The notes below the pieces were generated by a model, which saw only the letters and a list, made by a program, of their open reading frames with translations, did no database searches and was not told where the DNA came from. From the NCBI GenBank assembly GCA_024278715.1, contig JAJRSN010000015.1, positions 1-22,823 of the forward strand: a stretch of DNA of 22,823 nt. The letters run 5' to 3'. This DNA comes from Calditrichota bacterium. Its GTDB lineage: Bacteria; Calditrichota; Calditrichia; Calditrichales; Calditrichaceae. Below are positions 1 to 6,258 of the stretch, piece after piece. The position numbers and the translations under genes are program-made. Numbering within the stretch: the first letter of the stretch is position 1; the number at the start of each line of letters is the position of its first letter.

Positions 1-1
1 T

Positions 2-133
2 AAAGCCGCGTACGTTATAGCCTATGGCGGGAGTATCGATTATGCGATCATACAAAGATACGGCTTCGATATTCCATCCGACAATCAACGTATTTCTCTG
101 AGGGGTCGTCTGCATTCTTTTTCTCTTGATTAA
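2..133 (+). CDS. C-terminal end of an unidentified protein (5' part outside window)
   Basis: One frame is open from the left edge to a TAA at 131-133, giving the last 43 residues of a protein that begins outside the window. The tail contains the stretch AYGGSIDYAIIQRYGFDIP and ends in HSFSLD. I do not recognise a family. An open frame of this length could arise by chance about one time in ten, so the call rests mainly on position: it would converge on the minus-strand frr operon, and the hairpin at 397-427 lies between them. No signal, membrane segment or metal motif is visible in the part present. Confidence 0.45.
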   Translation, partial: KAAYVIAYGGSIDYAIIQRYGFDIPSDNQRISLRGRLHSFSLD

Positions 134-396
134 ACCAAATTAATTAAATACTTTAAAGTTTACCAATTTTTAGATTTTATACTGTGTTAGAAATCAAAAT
201 TGTTTTCCATTAGTTAAATTTTACCCATCCCTGTAATTTAAGTTCTAAGTTTAACCATAACCGTTAACGTCCTTGTATATTAATCGGAAAGAATAGGATT
301 TATTTAATGAATATTATCAATTTTTTAAGAAATAAAAGGAATTGAAGGCAAATAACCTGTTTTTTGAATCATGTTTATCGGAAAAAGGAAGGATAT
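134..396. other. AT-rich convergent intergenic region without a gene
   Basis: This stretch is strongly AT-rich and shows no open frame with a ribosome binding site. It lies between the end of a plus-strand frame and the end of the minus-strand frr operon. The only structure I see nearby is the hairpin at 397-427. A short palindrome (ACTTTAAAGT) near 151 is too AT-rich to interpret. Confidence 0.6.
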
Positions 397-427
397 GGGT
401 CGGGTAGAGCCGACATTTACCCGACCC
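397..427 (-). terminator. Hairpin downstream of frr, probable operon terminator
   Basis: GGGTCGGGTA at 397-406 pairs perfectly with TACCCGACCC at 418-427 across an 11-base loop, giving a 10-bp GC-rich stem 16 bases past the frr stop codon. On the minus strand the stem is followed by a pyrimidine-rich stretch (CCTTCCTTTTTCC) rather than a clean U tract. It is therefore a somewhat atypical intrinsic terminator. The A-rich sequence on the other side could let it serve plus-strand transcripts weakly as well. Confidence 0.6.
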
Positions 428-443
428 GATAAAAATAAAACGA

Positions 444-1004
444 TCAGACTTTCATAATTTCTTCTTCTTTGGTCTTCATCATCTCATCGATCTTTTTAAC
501 ATGTTCATTTGTAATTTCCTGTACTTCGTCAAGATAAATACTCAATTCATCTTCGCTGATTTCATGATTTTTTTCTAATTTTTTCAGATGATCATTGGCG
601 TCGCGGCGGACATTTCGTACCGCTATTCGCGCTTCTTCAGCGAATCTATGAACCAATTTCGCCAGATCTTTACGACGTTCTTCGCTTAGCTGCGGGATAG
701 GAATGCGAATCACGTTGCCGTCGTTGCCGGGATTGAGTCCCAAATCGGCTTTTAAGATTTCTTTCTCGATTTCGGCTAACATCTTCTTTTCCCAGGGCTG
801 AACCACCAGCAATCTCGGTTCGGGAGCTGTAATTGTGGCGGCTTGATTCAAAGGAACTTTTTGTCCGTAATAGTCAACTTTCACGCCGTCCAATATAGCT
901 GGCGTAGCTCTGCCGGTTCTGATTTTGACAAGCTCATCATGGAAAGCGTTAATCGCACCGTCCATGCGTCTTTTTGCATCTTTAATTATTTCTTTTGCTT
1001 CCAT
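444..1004 (-). CDS. frr: Ribosome recycling factor
   Basis: This 186-residue protein matches ribosome recycling factor over its full length, and the family is usually about 185 residues. RRF binds post-termination ribosomes and, with EF-G, splits them into subunits. Recognisable family segments are FHDELVKIRTGRATPAILDG near the N-terminus, the central QPWEKKMLAEIEKEI and IPIPQLSEERRKDLAKLVH, and the long C-terminal helix ending in a Lys/Glu-rich tail. The ATG lies 4 bases after the pyrH stop, and its AGGGG ribosome binding site is inside the pyrH end, so it is translationally linked to pyrH. It is the last gene of rpsB-tsf-pyrH-frr, an order common across bacteria. Confidence 0.97.
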   Translation of the reverse strand: MEAKEIIKDAKRRMDGAINAFHDELVKIRTGRATPAILDGVKVDYYGQKVPLNQAATITAPEPRLLVVQPWEKKMLAEIEKEILKADLGLNPGNDGNVIRIPIPQLSEERRKDLAKLVHRFAEEARIAVRNVRRDANDHLKKLEKNHEISEDELSIYLDEVQEITNEHVKKIDEMMKTKEEEIMKV

Positions 1005-1008
1005 AGAA

Positions 1009-1734
1009 TTACCCCTGCACTTTGGTACCTACCGGTTCCCCGAAAACAATTTTATTTAAATTTCCTGGCATGTTGAAATTAAATACTATGATCGGCAACT
1101 GATTTTCCATAGCCAGAGTTATCGCAGTTGTATCCATAACTTTCAAGCCGCGTCTTACGATTTCCATATAGCTTAAATTATCAAATTTAATCGCATCTTC
1201 AACCTTTTCCGGGTCTGCATTATAAACCCCATCTACGCGGGTGCCTTTTAAAAGCACATCCGCTTTAATCTCAATGGCGCGTAAAACTCCCGCGGTATCT
1301 GTCGTAAAATAGGGGTTGCCCGTTCCAGCCGCAAGAATGATCACCCGACCTTCTTTCAGATGCTCCACTGCGCGATCGTTGGAATAGGGCTCAACAAAAG
1401 ATCCGATATCCACCGCCGAAAGCACGCGGGCGGGAATTTGATTCTGCTCAAAAACGCTCCGTAACGCGAGGGCATTGATTACCGTAGCCAGCATTCCCAT
1501 TCGGTCGGCGTCAACCCTGTCAATATTGACCTTGTGGGACGACAAGCCCCTGAAGATGTTTCCGCCGCCGATTACAATGGCGACCTGAACGCCGAGATCG
1601 TGAATTTTTTTGACTTCGGACGCAAAATACTCCAATTGAGAAGCGGTGATACCGAATGCGATATCACCGGCAAGAGATTCTCCACTAAGTTTAAGCAATA
1701 CCCGTTTATATTTGATTTGTGGAGATTCGGACAT
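1009..1734 (-). CDS. pyrH: UMP kinase
   Basis: A 241-residue amino-acid-kinase-fold enzyme phosphorylating UMP to UDP with ATP, the first committed step towards pyrimidine nucleotides after UMP. Visible motifs are the N-terminal phosphate-binding KRVLLKLSGESL, the glycine-rich IVIGGGNIFRG around residues 54-64, the uridylate-binding DRMGMLATVINALAL, and AAGTGNPYFTTDTA near the middle. This is the bacterial hexameric PyrH rather than the eukaryote-like Cmk fold. The ATG starts 2 bases after the tsf stop, and GGAGAG inside the tsf end is its ribosome binding site. It is the third gene of the operon. Confidence 0.97.
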   Translation of the reverse strand: MSESPQIKYKRVLLKLSGESLAGDIAFGITASQLEYFASEVKKIHDLGVQVAIVIGGGNIFRGLSSHKVNIDRVDADRMGMLATVINALALRSVFEQNQIPARVLSAVDIGSFVEPYSNDRAVEHLKEGRVIILAAGTGNPYFTTDTAGVLRAIEIKADVLLKGTRVDGVYNADPEKVEDAIKFDNLSYMEIVRRGLKVMDTTAITLAMENQLPIIVFNFNMPGNLNKIVFGEPVGTKVQG

Positions 1735-1736
1735 AC

Positions 1737-2333
1737 TTACTCTCCGATACGAAAACGAGCAAAACGTTTAATGGTAATATTTTCGCCGATTTTGGCGATG
1801 GTCTCTACTAAAAGTTCCTTGATTGTTTTGTCCGGATCCTTTACATAAGGCTGCTCCAATAAGCAAACCTCGGAATAATACTTTTCCAGACGCCCTTCGA
1901 CAATTTTATCCACGATGTGCTCGGGTTTACCCGAACTCAACGCTTGTTCTTTGAAAATCTCTTTTTCTTTGCGGATAAACTCGGAATCCAGATCTTCTCT
2001 TCTTATGGCTAAGGGATTACTGGCTGCTATATGCATTGCCACGTTTTTGGCGAAATTCTGGAAATCTTCGGTTTTGGCTACAAAGTCCGTCTCGCAGTTA
2101 ATTTCAACCAAAACGCCTAATTTGCTTCCCGGGTGAATGTATGCGGTAACCACGCCTTCGTTGGCTTCCCGCTCCGCCCGTTTTGCTGCTTTGGCTATTC
2201 CCTTTTTTCTTAAAAGTTCAACGGCTTTATCAAAAGCACCTTCTGCCTCTTGCAGAGCCTTTTTACAATCCATCATTCCTGCGCCTGTTTTATCGCGCAG
2301 TTCTTTAACCATCGATGCAGTAATATCTGCCAT
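1737..2333 (-). CDS. tsf: Translation elongation factor Ts, short form
   Basis: EF-Ts is the nucleotide exchange factor for EF-Tu. The N-terminal UBA-like domain (MVKELRDKTGAGMMDCKKAL) and the signature VEINCETDFVAKTEDF, whose TDF motif contacts EF-Tu, are both present. At 198 residues it is the short form like that of Thermus (about 196 residues), lacking the second core subdomain and coiled coil of the 283-residue E. coli protein. The C-terminal part AKIGENITIKRFARF is typical. Its ATG overlaps the rpsB stop by one base (TAATG), and a strong AAGGAG lies 8 bases upstream inside rpsB. Confidence 0.97.
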   Translation of the reverse strand: MADITASMVKELRDKTGAGMMDCKKALQEAEGAFDKAVELLRKKGIAKAAKRAEREANEGVVTAYIHPGSKLGVLVEINCETDFVAKTEDFQNFAKNVAMHIAASNPLAIRREDLDSEFIRKEKEIFKEQALSSGKPEHIVDKIVEGRLEKYYSEVCLLEQPYVKDPDKTIKELLVETIAKIGENITIKRFARFRIGE

Positions 2334-3139
2334 TACTCAGACTCCTTTTCCACTTTTTTCTCATCCTTTTTTGGGCGGGCAGCTTCTTTAGCGGGTTTGG
2401 TTTCCCGCTTCTTTTCGTCTTTCCTTGCCGCCTCATCCAATGCTTTTTTCTCGTTTAATTTTTGCCGCGCTTCGATTATGGCGTCGGCAATTTTACTGGT
2501 AATAAGGCTAATACTCTTTGCCGCGTCATCGTTTGCCGGAATAGGAAAATCAATCACCGTGGGATCGACATTGGTATCGACCATGGCAATAATGGGAATA
2601 TTCATTTTCCGCGCTTCATTCACGGCAATATGCTCTTTATTGGTGTCAACGATAAACACCAAACCCGGCAGCCGTTTCATTTCAAGAATACCGGCAAGAA
2701 CCCGATGCAACTTCTCTTTTTCACGCTCAACCATCAAACGTTCTTTTTTGGAGATTTTTTCATAAGTACCGTCGGTGCTCATTTTCTCCAAATTTTTATA
2801 ATGCTTGATGGATTTTTTAATGGTCGCAAAGTTGGTTAACATACCGCCTAACCAGCGATGCGTTACATAAAACATTCCGCAACGCTCGGCTTCCGATACG
2901 ATTATGTCTTTTGCCTGCGGTTTAGTGCCGACAAACAAGACCTCATATCCTTCGCTCACAACTTCGTGAACCACCTTTACGGCGCGATCCAGAGCTTGTT
3001 GGGTTTTTTTAAGATCGATAATATGAATCCCGTTTTTGGTCATGAAAATGTACGGCTTCATTTTGGGATTCCAACGGCGAGTGAGGTGTCCGAAATGAAC
3101 ACCGGCGGCTAACAACTGTTCCAGTGAAACTGCTGGCAT
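2333..3139 (-). CDS. rpsB: Small ribosomal subunit protein uS2
   Basis: S2 binds the platform/head side of the 30S subunit. The frame is open 18 codons further upstream, but I place the start at the internal ATG at 3137-3139. It gives the conserved N-terminus MPAVSLEQLLAAGVHFGH and has a perfect AAGGAG six bases away. That makes 268 residues. Family segments are the RRWNPKMKPYIF region, LFVGTKPQAKDI, RWLGGMLTNF and the DTNVDPTVIDFPIPANDDA segment. The C-terminus carries about 45 extra residues very rich in Lys and Glu, longer than E. coli S2 (241 residues). It is the first gene of the rpsB-tsf-pyrH-frr operon. Confidence 0.97.
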   Translation of the reverse strand: MPAVSLEQLLAAGVHFGHLTRRWNPKMKPYIFMTKNGIHIIDLKKTQQALDRAVKVVHEVVSEGYEVLFVGTKPQAKDIIVSEAERCGMFYVTHRWLGGMLTNFATIKKSIKHYKNLEKMSTDGTYEKISKKERLMVEREKEKLHRVLAGILEMKRLPGLVFIVDTNKEHIAVNEARKMNIPIIAMVDTNVDPTVIDFPIPANDDAAKSISLITSKIADAIIEARQKLNEKKALDEAARKDEKKRETKPAKEAARPKKDEKKVEKESE

Positions 3140-3144
3140 AAAAA

Positions 3145-3150
3145 CTCCTT
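3145..3150 (-). promoter_or_regulatory. Ribosome binding site that fixes the rpsB start
   Basis: AAGGAG on the minus strand, five bases of spacer from the ATG at 3137-3139. The upstream in-frame ATG at 3191-3193 would place its start inside the candidate leader hairpin and has no comparable site, so this Shine-Dalgarno sequence decides the shorter start. Confidence 0.85.
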
Positions 3151-3165
3151 TAATCTTTGGGTTAA

Positions 3166-3225
3166 ACCTCCACCAACCTATTACACTTCCCAATCCGCTT
3201 ATAAAGCGGACACCCGGGGAGGAAA
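3166..3225 (-). ncRNA. Candidate structured mRNA leader of rpsB
   Basis: Between the rpsI terminator and the rpsB ribosome binding site the minus strand can fold. TCCGCTT/AAGCGGA (3194-3200 with 3204-3210) forms a perfect 7-bp stem with a 3-base loop. CCTCC (minus 3218-3222) can pair with GGAGG (minus 3167-3171), enclosing it. An alternative short pairing of TCCC with GGGA exists at 3188-3191 and 3217-3220. Ribosomal protein operons, including rpsB in other bacteria, often carry autoregulatory leaders of this kind. Whether S2 binds here is inference. Confidence 0.4.
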
Positions 3226-3246
3226 CGGCTGATGTGTGTTTTTACA

Positions 3247-3274
3247 ACAAAAAAGCCAGATTGACCTCTGGCTT
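3247..3274 (-). terminator. Intrinsic terminator of the rplM-rpsI operon
   Basis: On the minus strand AAGCCAGA (3267-3274) and TCTGGCTT (3253-3260) form a perfect 8-bp stem with a 6-base loop. The stem is followed directly by TTTTTTGTTG. It lies about 25 bases after the rpsI stop codon and separates rplM-rpsI from the rpsB operon. Confidence 0.88.
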
Positions 3275-3298
3275 GTACTATAAGCAAAAAAAATATTT

Positions 3299-3688
3299 TT
3301 AACGTTTGGAAAATTGGAAGCGTTTTCTGGCTTTAGCCAGACCATATTTCTTCCGCTCAACCTGACGCGGATCGCGAGTCAGAAAACCGCCCCGACGCAG
3401 AGGCATTCTAAAATCTTCGCTGTAGGCAACCAAAGCGCGGGCAATTCCCAAACGAACCGCTCCCGCCTGTCCGCTTAATCCGCCACCGTCAACACGAATA
3501 AAAAAATCGAATTTATCAACGGTATCTGTAAGAATTAAGGGCTGCTCAATATCCATTAATAAGGTTTCACGCTTAAAATACTCGAGTAAACCTTCTTTGC
3601 CATTGATCACAAATTTACCAGTGCCAGGTTTCATTCTGACCCGGGCAACGGCTTCTTTACGTCTGCCAGTTGCAACATATACTTCCAT
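3299..3688 (-). CDS. rpsI: Small ribosomal subunit protein uS9
   Basis: A 129-residue S9, the usual length. It begins MEVYVATGRRKEAVARV, contains the conserved GGGLSGQAGAVRLGIARAL segment, and ends in the basic KKYGLAKARKRFQFSKR tail whose last residues reach the P-site tRNA in known ribosomes. The ATG has GGGAG eight bases upstream and begins 18 bases after the rplM stop. The two genes form the standard rplM-rpsI pair. The intrinsic terminator at 3247-3274 follows. Confidence 0.97.
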   Translation of the reverse strand: MEVYVATGRRKEAVARVRMKPGTGKFVINGKEGLLEYFKRETLLMDIEQPLILTDTVDKFDFFIRVDGGGLSGQAGAVRLGIARALVAYSEDFRMPLRRGGFLTRDPRQVERKKYGLAKARKRFQFSKR

Positions 3689-3706
3689 TCAGACTGCTCC
3701 CGCTTT

Positions 3707-4147
3707 TTATGCTTTTATATCCAAAACTTCCGGATTTTGCGCCTGATGCGGATGGTTCGTTCCCGCATAAACTTTTAATTTTTTAAACATTTGACGACCC
3801 AGGGCGTTCTTGGGCAACATACGTTTTACCGCAAACTCAATCACCCGTTCGGGATGCTTTTTTAACATCAACGATACCGGTGTAAACGTTGTGCCGCCGA
3901 TATAACCGGAATGACGAAAATAGGTTTTCTGCTCCATCTTGTTTCCGGTCAATTTCACCTTTTCGGCATTGATTACAATGATAAAATCACCAACATCCTG
4001 ATGCGGTGAAAAAATGGGTTTATGTTTTCCGCGTAAAATATGCGCAATTTGACTAGCCAAACGCCCTAATACCTTGCCTTCCGCATCAACAACATACCAG
4101 CGTTTCGACTCTTCAATTTCCTGTTCTTTCGCTATATAGGTTTTCAA
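3707..4147 (-). CDS. rplM: Large ribosomal subunit protein uL13 (TTG start)
   Basis: A 146-residue L13, close to the family's 142 or so. Visible signatures are RWYVVDAEGKVLGRLASQIA near the N-terminus, YFRHSGYIGGTT, and the KRMLPKNALGRQMFKKLKVY motif followed by HPHQAQNPE at the end. L13 is an early-assembly 50S protein. The start codon is TTG (4145-4147), chosen because GGAGG lies six bases upstream and the resulting N-terminus MKTYIAKEQ fits the family. It is the first gene of rplM-rpsI, with a candidate promoter at 4184-4212. Confidence 0.96.
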   Translation of the reverse strand: MKTYIAKEQEIEESKRWYVVDAEGKVLGRLASQIAHILRGKHKPIFSPHQDVGDFIIVINAEKVKLTGNKMEQKTYFRHSGYIGGTTFTPVSLMLKKHPERVIEFAVKRMLPKNALGRQMFKKLKVYAGTNHPHQAQNPEVLDIKA

Positions 4148-4183
4148 GACGTTCCTCCAAACTTAAATCAAAATGAATCTTAA

Positions 4184-4212
4184 AATTTAAATATAATACC
4201 TTGCAGAGTCAA
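4184..4212 (-). promoter_or_regulatory. Candidate sigma70-type promoter for rplM-rpsI
   Basis: On the minus strand TTGACT (4207-4212) is followed, after 17 bases, by TAAATT (4184-4189). It lies 37 bases before the rplM TTG start. The same -10 hexamer occurs before rplU and possibly before the radical SAM gene, which supports the reading. Confidence 0.5.
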
Positions 4213-4251
4213 ATTTTTTATAAACCTTTTCCCACAGATATTTTATTACCC

Positions 4252-5127
4252 TCAAATGAACGTATATTTAAGCCCCACGCTTAAGACCTCTTTAACCTGC
4301 GTTTTTTTGGATACCTTCGCATCGTAAATAACCAAGGTCTGAATGTTTATTATTATGTATTTGGTTAAAGATGCCTGCATCAACGTATCCCAATAAATGT
4401 TGCCGTACTCGAAACGTTCAAACGACGAAAAGAGATTCAGGCGGGACCGCACTAAAAAATGATCCCAAAAGCGGCGTTCCGCGTGGGTTACCCACTGCAG
4501 CCCCGATTCGATATTAATTTTTTTATTTTTCGCATAATTCTGAAATTCGTTTGTAAAAGTCGTCCGGGCGGCAAAACCTACCCGCGTGCGAAAAGTTTTT
4601 TTAGGAGAATATCCGATCCCGATGCCGTTGGTTAAATAAGCCGGATCAAAAAAATCGGAAATCTCAACCCGGGATTCCTTTTCATACCTGTATCCGGGCG
4701 CCATCTGCGTTTGAAAGTTCATTGAAACATAAGGGTTTAAATATTTTTTTTGCTTAAAGGTCAAAACCGATTCGAGATCGATTAAATCGTCGGTTTTGCG
4801 CGATAATTCTCCGTTTTGTTTTGATTGCCCGAACACTATTTTCGATTCGTTCGCCCAGTTCCAGTTTGTCGTATCAAAAATCGCCGTGCCGTTAAAATCA
4901 GCCACCCAAACAAACACATTCGACCCTCCCGACGCCCATTGATGGTACGCAGTCTGGGTAACCGTCAACGAAGTTGAAAGGTTTAAATTCCACCCGGGTT
5001 TCAGTTTATTGTAATTTTTTTGCTTTTTTTCGATTTTCTTTAAGTGATCCAAAAGAGCTTTATTTTGAGCGCTTAAAGCTCCGGTACTCAAGACGACCAA
5101 ACAAACCAAGACAAAAACCCTGAGCAT
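4252..5127 (-). CDS. DUF3078 family outer-membrane protein
   Basis: A 291-residue secreted protein with an N-terminal signal peptide (hydrophobic VFVLVCLVVLSTGALSA, cleavage probably before QNK). It then has a Lys-rich stretch and a body of alternating aromatic/polar strands. The segments YHQWASGGSNVFVWVADFNG, IDLESVLTFKQKKYLNPYVS and FQTQMAPGYRYEKE followed by FFDPAYLTNGIGIGYSPKK match the pattern of DUF3078, a family best known from Bacteroidota and assumed to be an outer-membrane beta-barrel. Its function is unknown. The ribosome binding site is GAGGAAAG before the ATG. It stands between the terminator at 5216-5256 and the rplM promoter, so it is probably its own transcription unit. No terminator is evident after its TGA. 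Confidence 0.8.
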   Translation of the reverse strand: MLRVFVLVCLVVLSTGALSAQNKALLDHLKKIEKKQKNYNKLKPGWNLNLSTSLTVTQTAYHQWASGGSNVFVWVADFNGTAIFDTTNWNWANESKIVFGQSKQNGELSRKTDDLIDLESVLTFKQKKYLNPYVSMNFQTQMAPGYRYEKESRVEISDFFDPAYLTNGIGIGYSPKKTFRTRVGFAARTTFTNEFQNYAKNKKINIESGLQWVTHAERRFWDHFLVRSRLNLFSSFERFEYGNIYWDTLMQASLTKYIIINIQTLVIYDAKVSKKTQVKEVLSVGLKYTFI

Positions 5128-5215
5128 TTCTTTCCTCTTTTATTTTAGATACAAATTTCCGCTGTGTTTTTTTCTTCAATGCGCCGACAAACAGAACCTC
5201 TGTTTCCTGTTTCTG

Positions 5216-5256
5216 TAAAAAAAAAGTGCAGATAGTTGTCTTAACCATCTACACTT
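5216..5256 (-). terminator. Intrinsic terminator after the DUF2892 gene
   Basis: On the minus strand AGTGTAGATGG (5245-5255) pairs with CTATCTGCACT (5225-5235) as an 11-bp stem including two G-U pairs, with a 9-base loop. A run of nine T follows. It ends the rplU-rpmA-DUF2892 transcript, about 33 bases past the last stop. Confidence 0.88.
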
Positions 5257-5289
5257 AAATCTAAAGGAGGGATTCGGACTATATTAGCG

Positions 5290-5478
5290 CTAACTTCCCT
5301 TATGAGTATTTACTTTAAACAGAAGATAAAGGGGACAAAAATTAAACAAACCGGTTGCCAAAGGAATAAGTCCGAGCCAACCCCAATTGGTTTGTGGTCC
5401 GATAAAAACCAGCGCTAACAGTACAATTCCGAGAATAATACGGAACCATTTGTCAAAACCGCCAACATTTTTTTCCAT
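5290..5478 (-). CDS. Small DUF2892 (YgaP-type) inner-membrane protein
   Basis: A 62-residue protein beginning MEKNVGGFDKWFRIILG. It has two hydrophobic segments, about residues 13-28 (RIILGIVLLALVFIGP) and 32-47 (WGWLGLIPLATGLFNF), and then the CPLYLLF ending. This layout, a basic helix with RI..G, the LIPL.TG motif and CPLY, is the DUF2892 membrane module, which in YgaP is fused to a rhodanese domain. Here it stands alone. Its role is unknown, and the conserved Cys after the second helix suggests sulfur or redox chemistry only by analogy. GAGGTG is the ribosome binding site. It starts 63 bases after rpmA with no terminator between and ends in a strong terminator, so co-transcription with rplU-rpmA is likely. 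Confidence 0.85.
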   Translation of the reverse strand: MEKNVGGFDKWFRIILGIVLLALVFIGPQTNWGWLGLIPLATGLFNFCPLYLLFKVNTHKGS

Positions 5479-5541
5479 TTGCGCACCTCTTTATATGGTT
5501 AAACACAGGGCATTTGATAATCACGTAAGCTGTTTTTTAAA

Positions 5542-5805
5542 TTAGTTTACCGTCTTCGGATAAACGCTTACTTTTTTACGACTGCGGTCTTTGCGCTCGA
5601 ATGTTACATAACCGTCCACTTTGGCAAAAAGGGTGTCGTCTCCGCCCTTGCCTACATTTTCGCCGGGATGGATTTTGGTGCCGCGCTGACGTACAATTAT
5701 CGATCCTGCGGTTACGAATTGTCCGCCAAATGTCTTTACGCCAAGGCGCTTGGAATGACTTTCGCGCCCGTTTCTGGAACTTCCAACACCTTTTTTATGT
5801 GCCAT
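5542..5805 (-). CDS. rpmA: Large ribosomal subunit protein bL27
   Basis: An 87-residue L27 with the canonical N-terminus MAHKKGVGSSRNGRESHSKRLGVK and the GSIIVRQRGTKIHPGENVG core. In known ribosomes the L27 N-terminus reaches the peptidyl transferase centre. It has no cleavable N-terminal extension of the Firmicutes type. AAGGAGG inside the end of rplU is the ribosome binding site, and the ATG starts one base past the rplU TAG, so the two are translationally coupled. Confidence 0.98.
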   Translation of the reverse strand: MAHKKGVGSSRNGRESHSKRLGVKTFGGQFVTAGSIIVRQRGTKIHPGENVGKGGDDTLFAKVDGYVTFERKDRSRKKVSVYPKTVN

Positions 5806-5806
5806 G

Positions 5807-6181
5807 CTATTCCTCCTTTGCCTCGCCGGTTTTTTCTGCTTTAGGGGCAGCTGCTTTTTTGGCTCTTGTGGTTGCTATTTTCTCAATACGCAAGAGCGTA
5901 AAATGCTGGCGATGTCCGTTTTTTACCCGGTAGCCTTTACGACGTTTTTTCTTAAAAACGATTACTTTTTTATTGCGTCCGTGTTCAATCACTTTGGCTT
6001 CTACTTTTACATTTTTAACAAGCGGCGTTCCCAGATGATGCTTTCCCTTTGCATCGGTATAAAAAAGAACACGATCCAAAGTGACCTTTTTCCCCGGCTC
6101 TTCGTGCAATAAAGGCACTTTAATATTTTTATCTTGCTCCACTCGGAATTGTTGCCCTGCTATTTCAACAACAGCGTACAT
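5807..6181 (-). CDS. rplU: Large ribosomal subunit protein bL21
   Basis: L21 of 124 residues. The core MYAVVEIAGQQFRVEQDKNI, LDRVLFYTDAKG and the basic VIVFKKKRRKGYRVKNGHRQ followed by the end of the family fold are all clear. About 20 extra C-terminal residues rich in Ala, Lys and Glu follow (family usually near 103). The ATG has AGGAG seven bases upstream. It is the first gene of rplU-rpmA, with a very good promoter at 6229-6257 just after the rng stop codon. Confidence 0.97.
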   Translation of the reverse strand: MYAVVEIAGQQFRVEQDKNIKVPLLHEEPGKKVTLDRVLFYTDAKGKHHLGTPLVKNVKVEAKVIEHGRNKKVIVFKKKRRKGYRVKNGHRQHFTLLRIEKIATTRAKKAAAPKAEKTGEAKEE

Positions 6182-6228
6182 GCTATTACTCCTAAGACTA
6201 TGTTAATTCCATAAAAAATCGATCAATT

Positions 6229-6257
6229 AATTTAAATACATTTCATAGATTTGTCAA
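6229..6257 (-). promoter_or_regulatory. Sigma70-type promoter for rplU-rpmA
   Basis: The minus strand has a perfect TTGACA (6252-6257), a 17-base spacer and TAAATT (6229-6234). It begins one base after the rng TAG, so rplU-rpmA can be transcribed independently of the upstream ribonuclease gene, with a leader of roughly 40 bases. Confidence 0.7.
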
Positions 6258-6258
6258 A

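Noticed and set aside
2250..2765. Plus-strand open frame of 171 codons antisense to tsf and rpsB
   Set aside because: It lies opposite two certain ribosomal/translation genes and gives a Phe/Ser-rich translation typical of a shadow frame.
3140..3193. Longer N-terminus for rpsB starting at 3193
   Set aside because: The extra 18 residues are not conserved in S2, have no ribosome binding site and overlap the predicted leader hairpin.
5060..5248. Minus-strand open frame of 62 codons overlapping the start of the DUF3078 gene
   Set aside because: It runs through the intrinsic terminator at 5216-5256 and into the DUF3078 signal peptide in another frame, with no ribosome binding site and no protein-like pattern.
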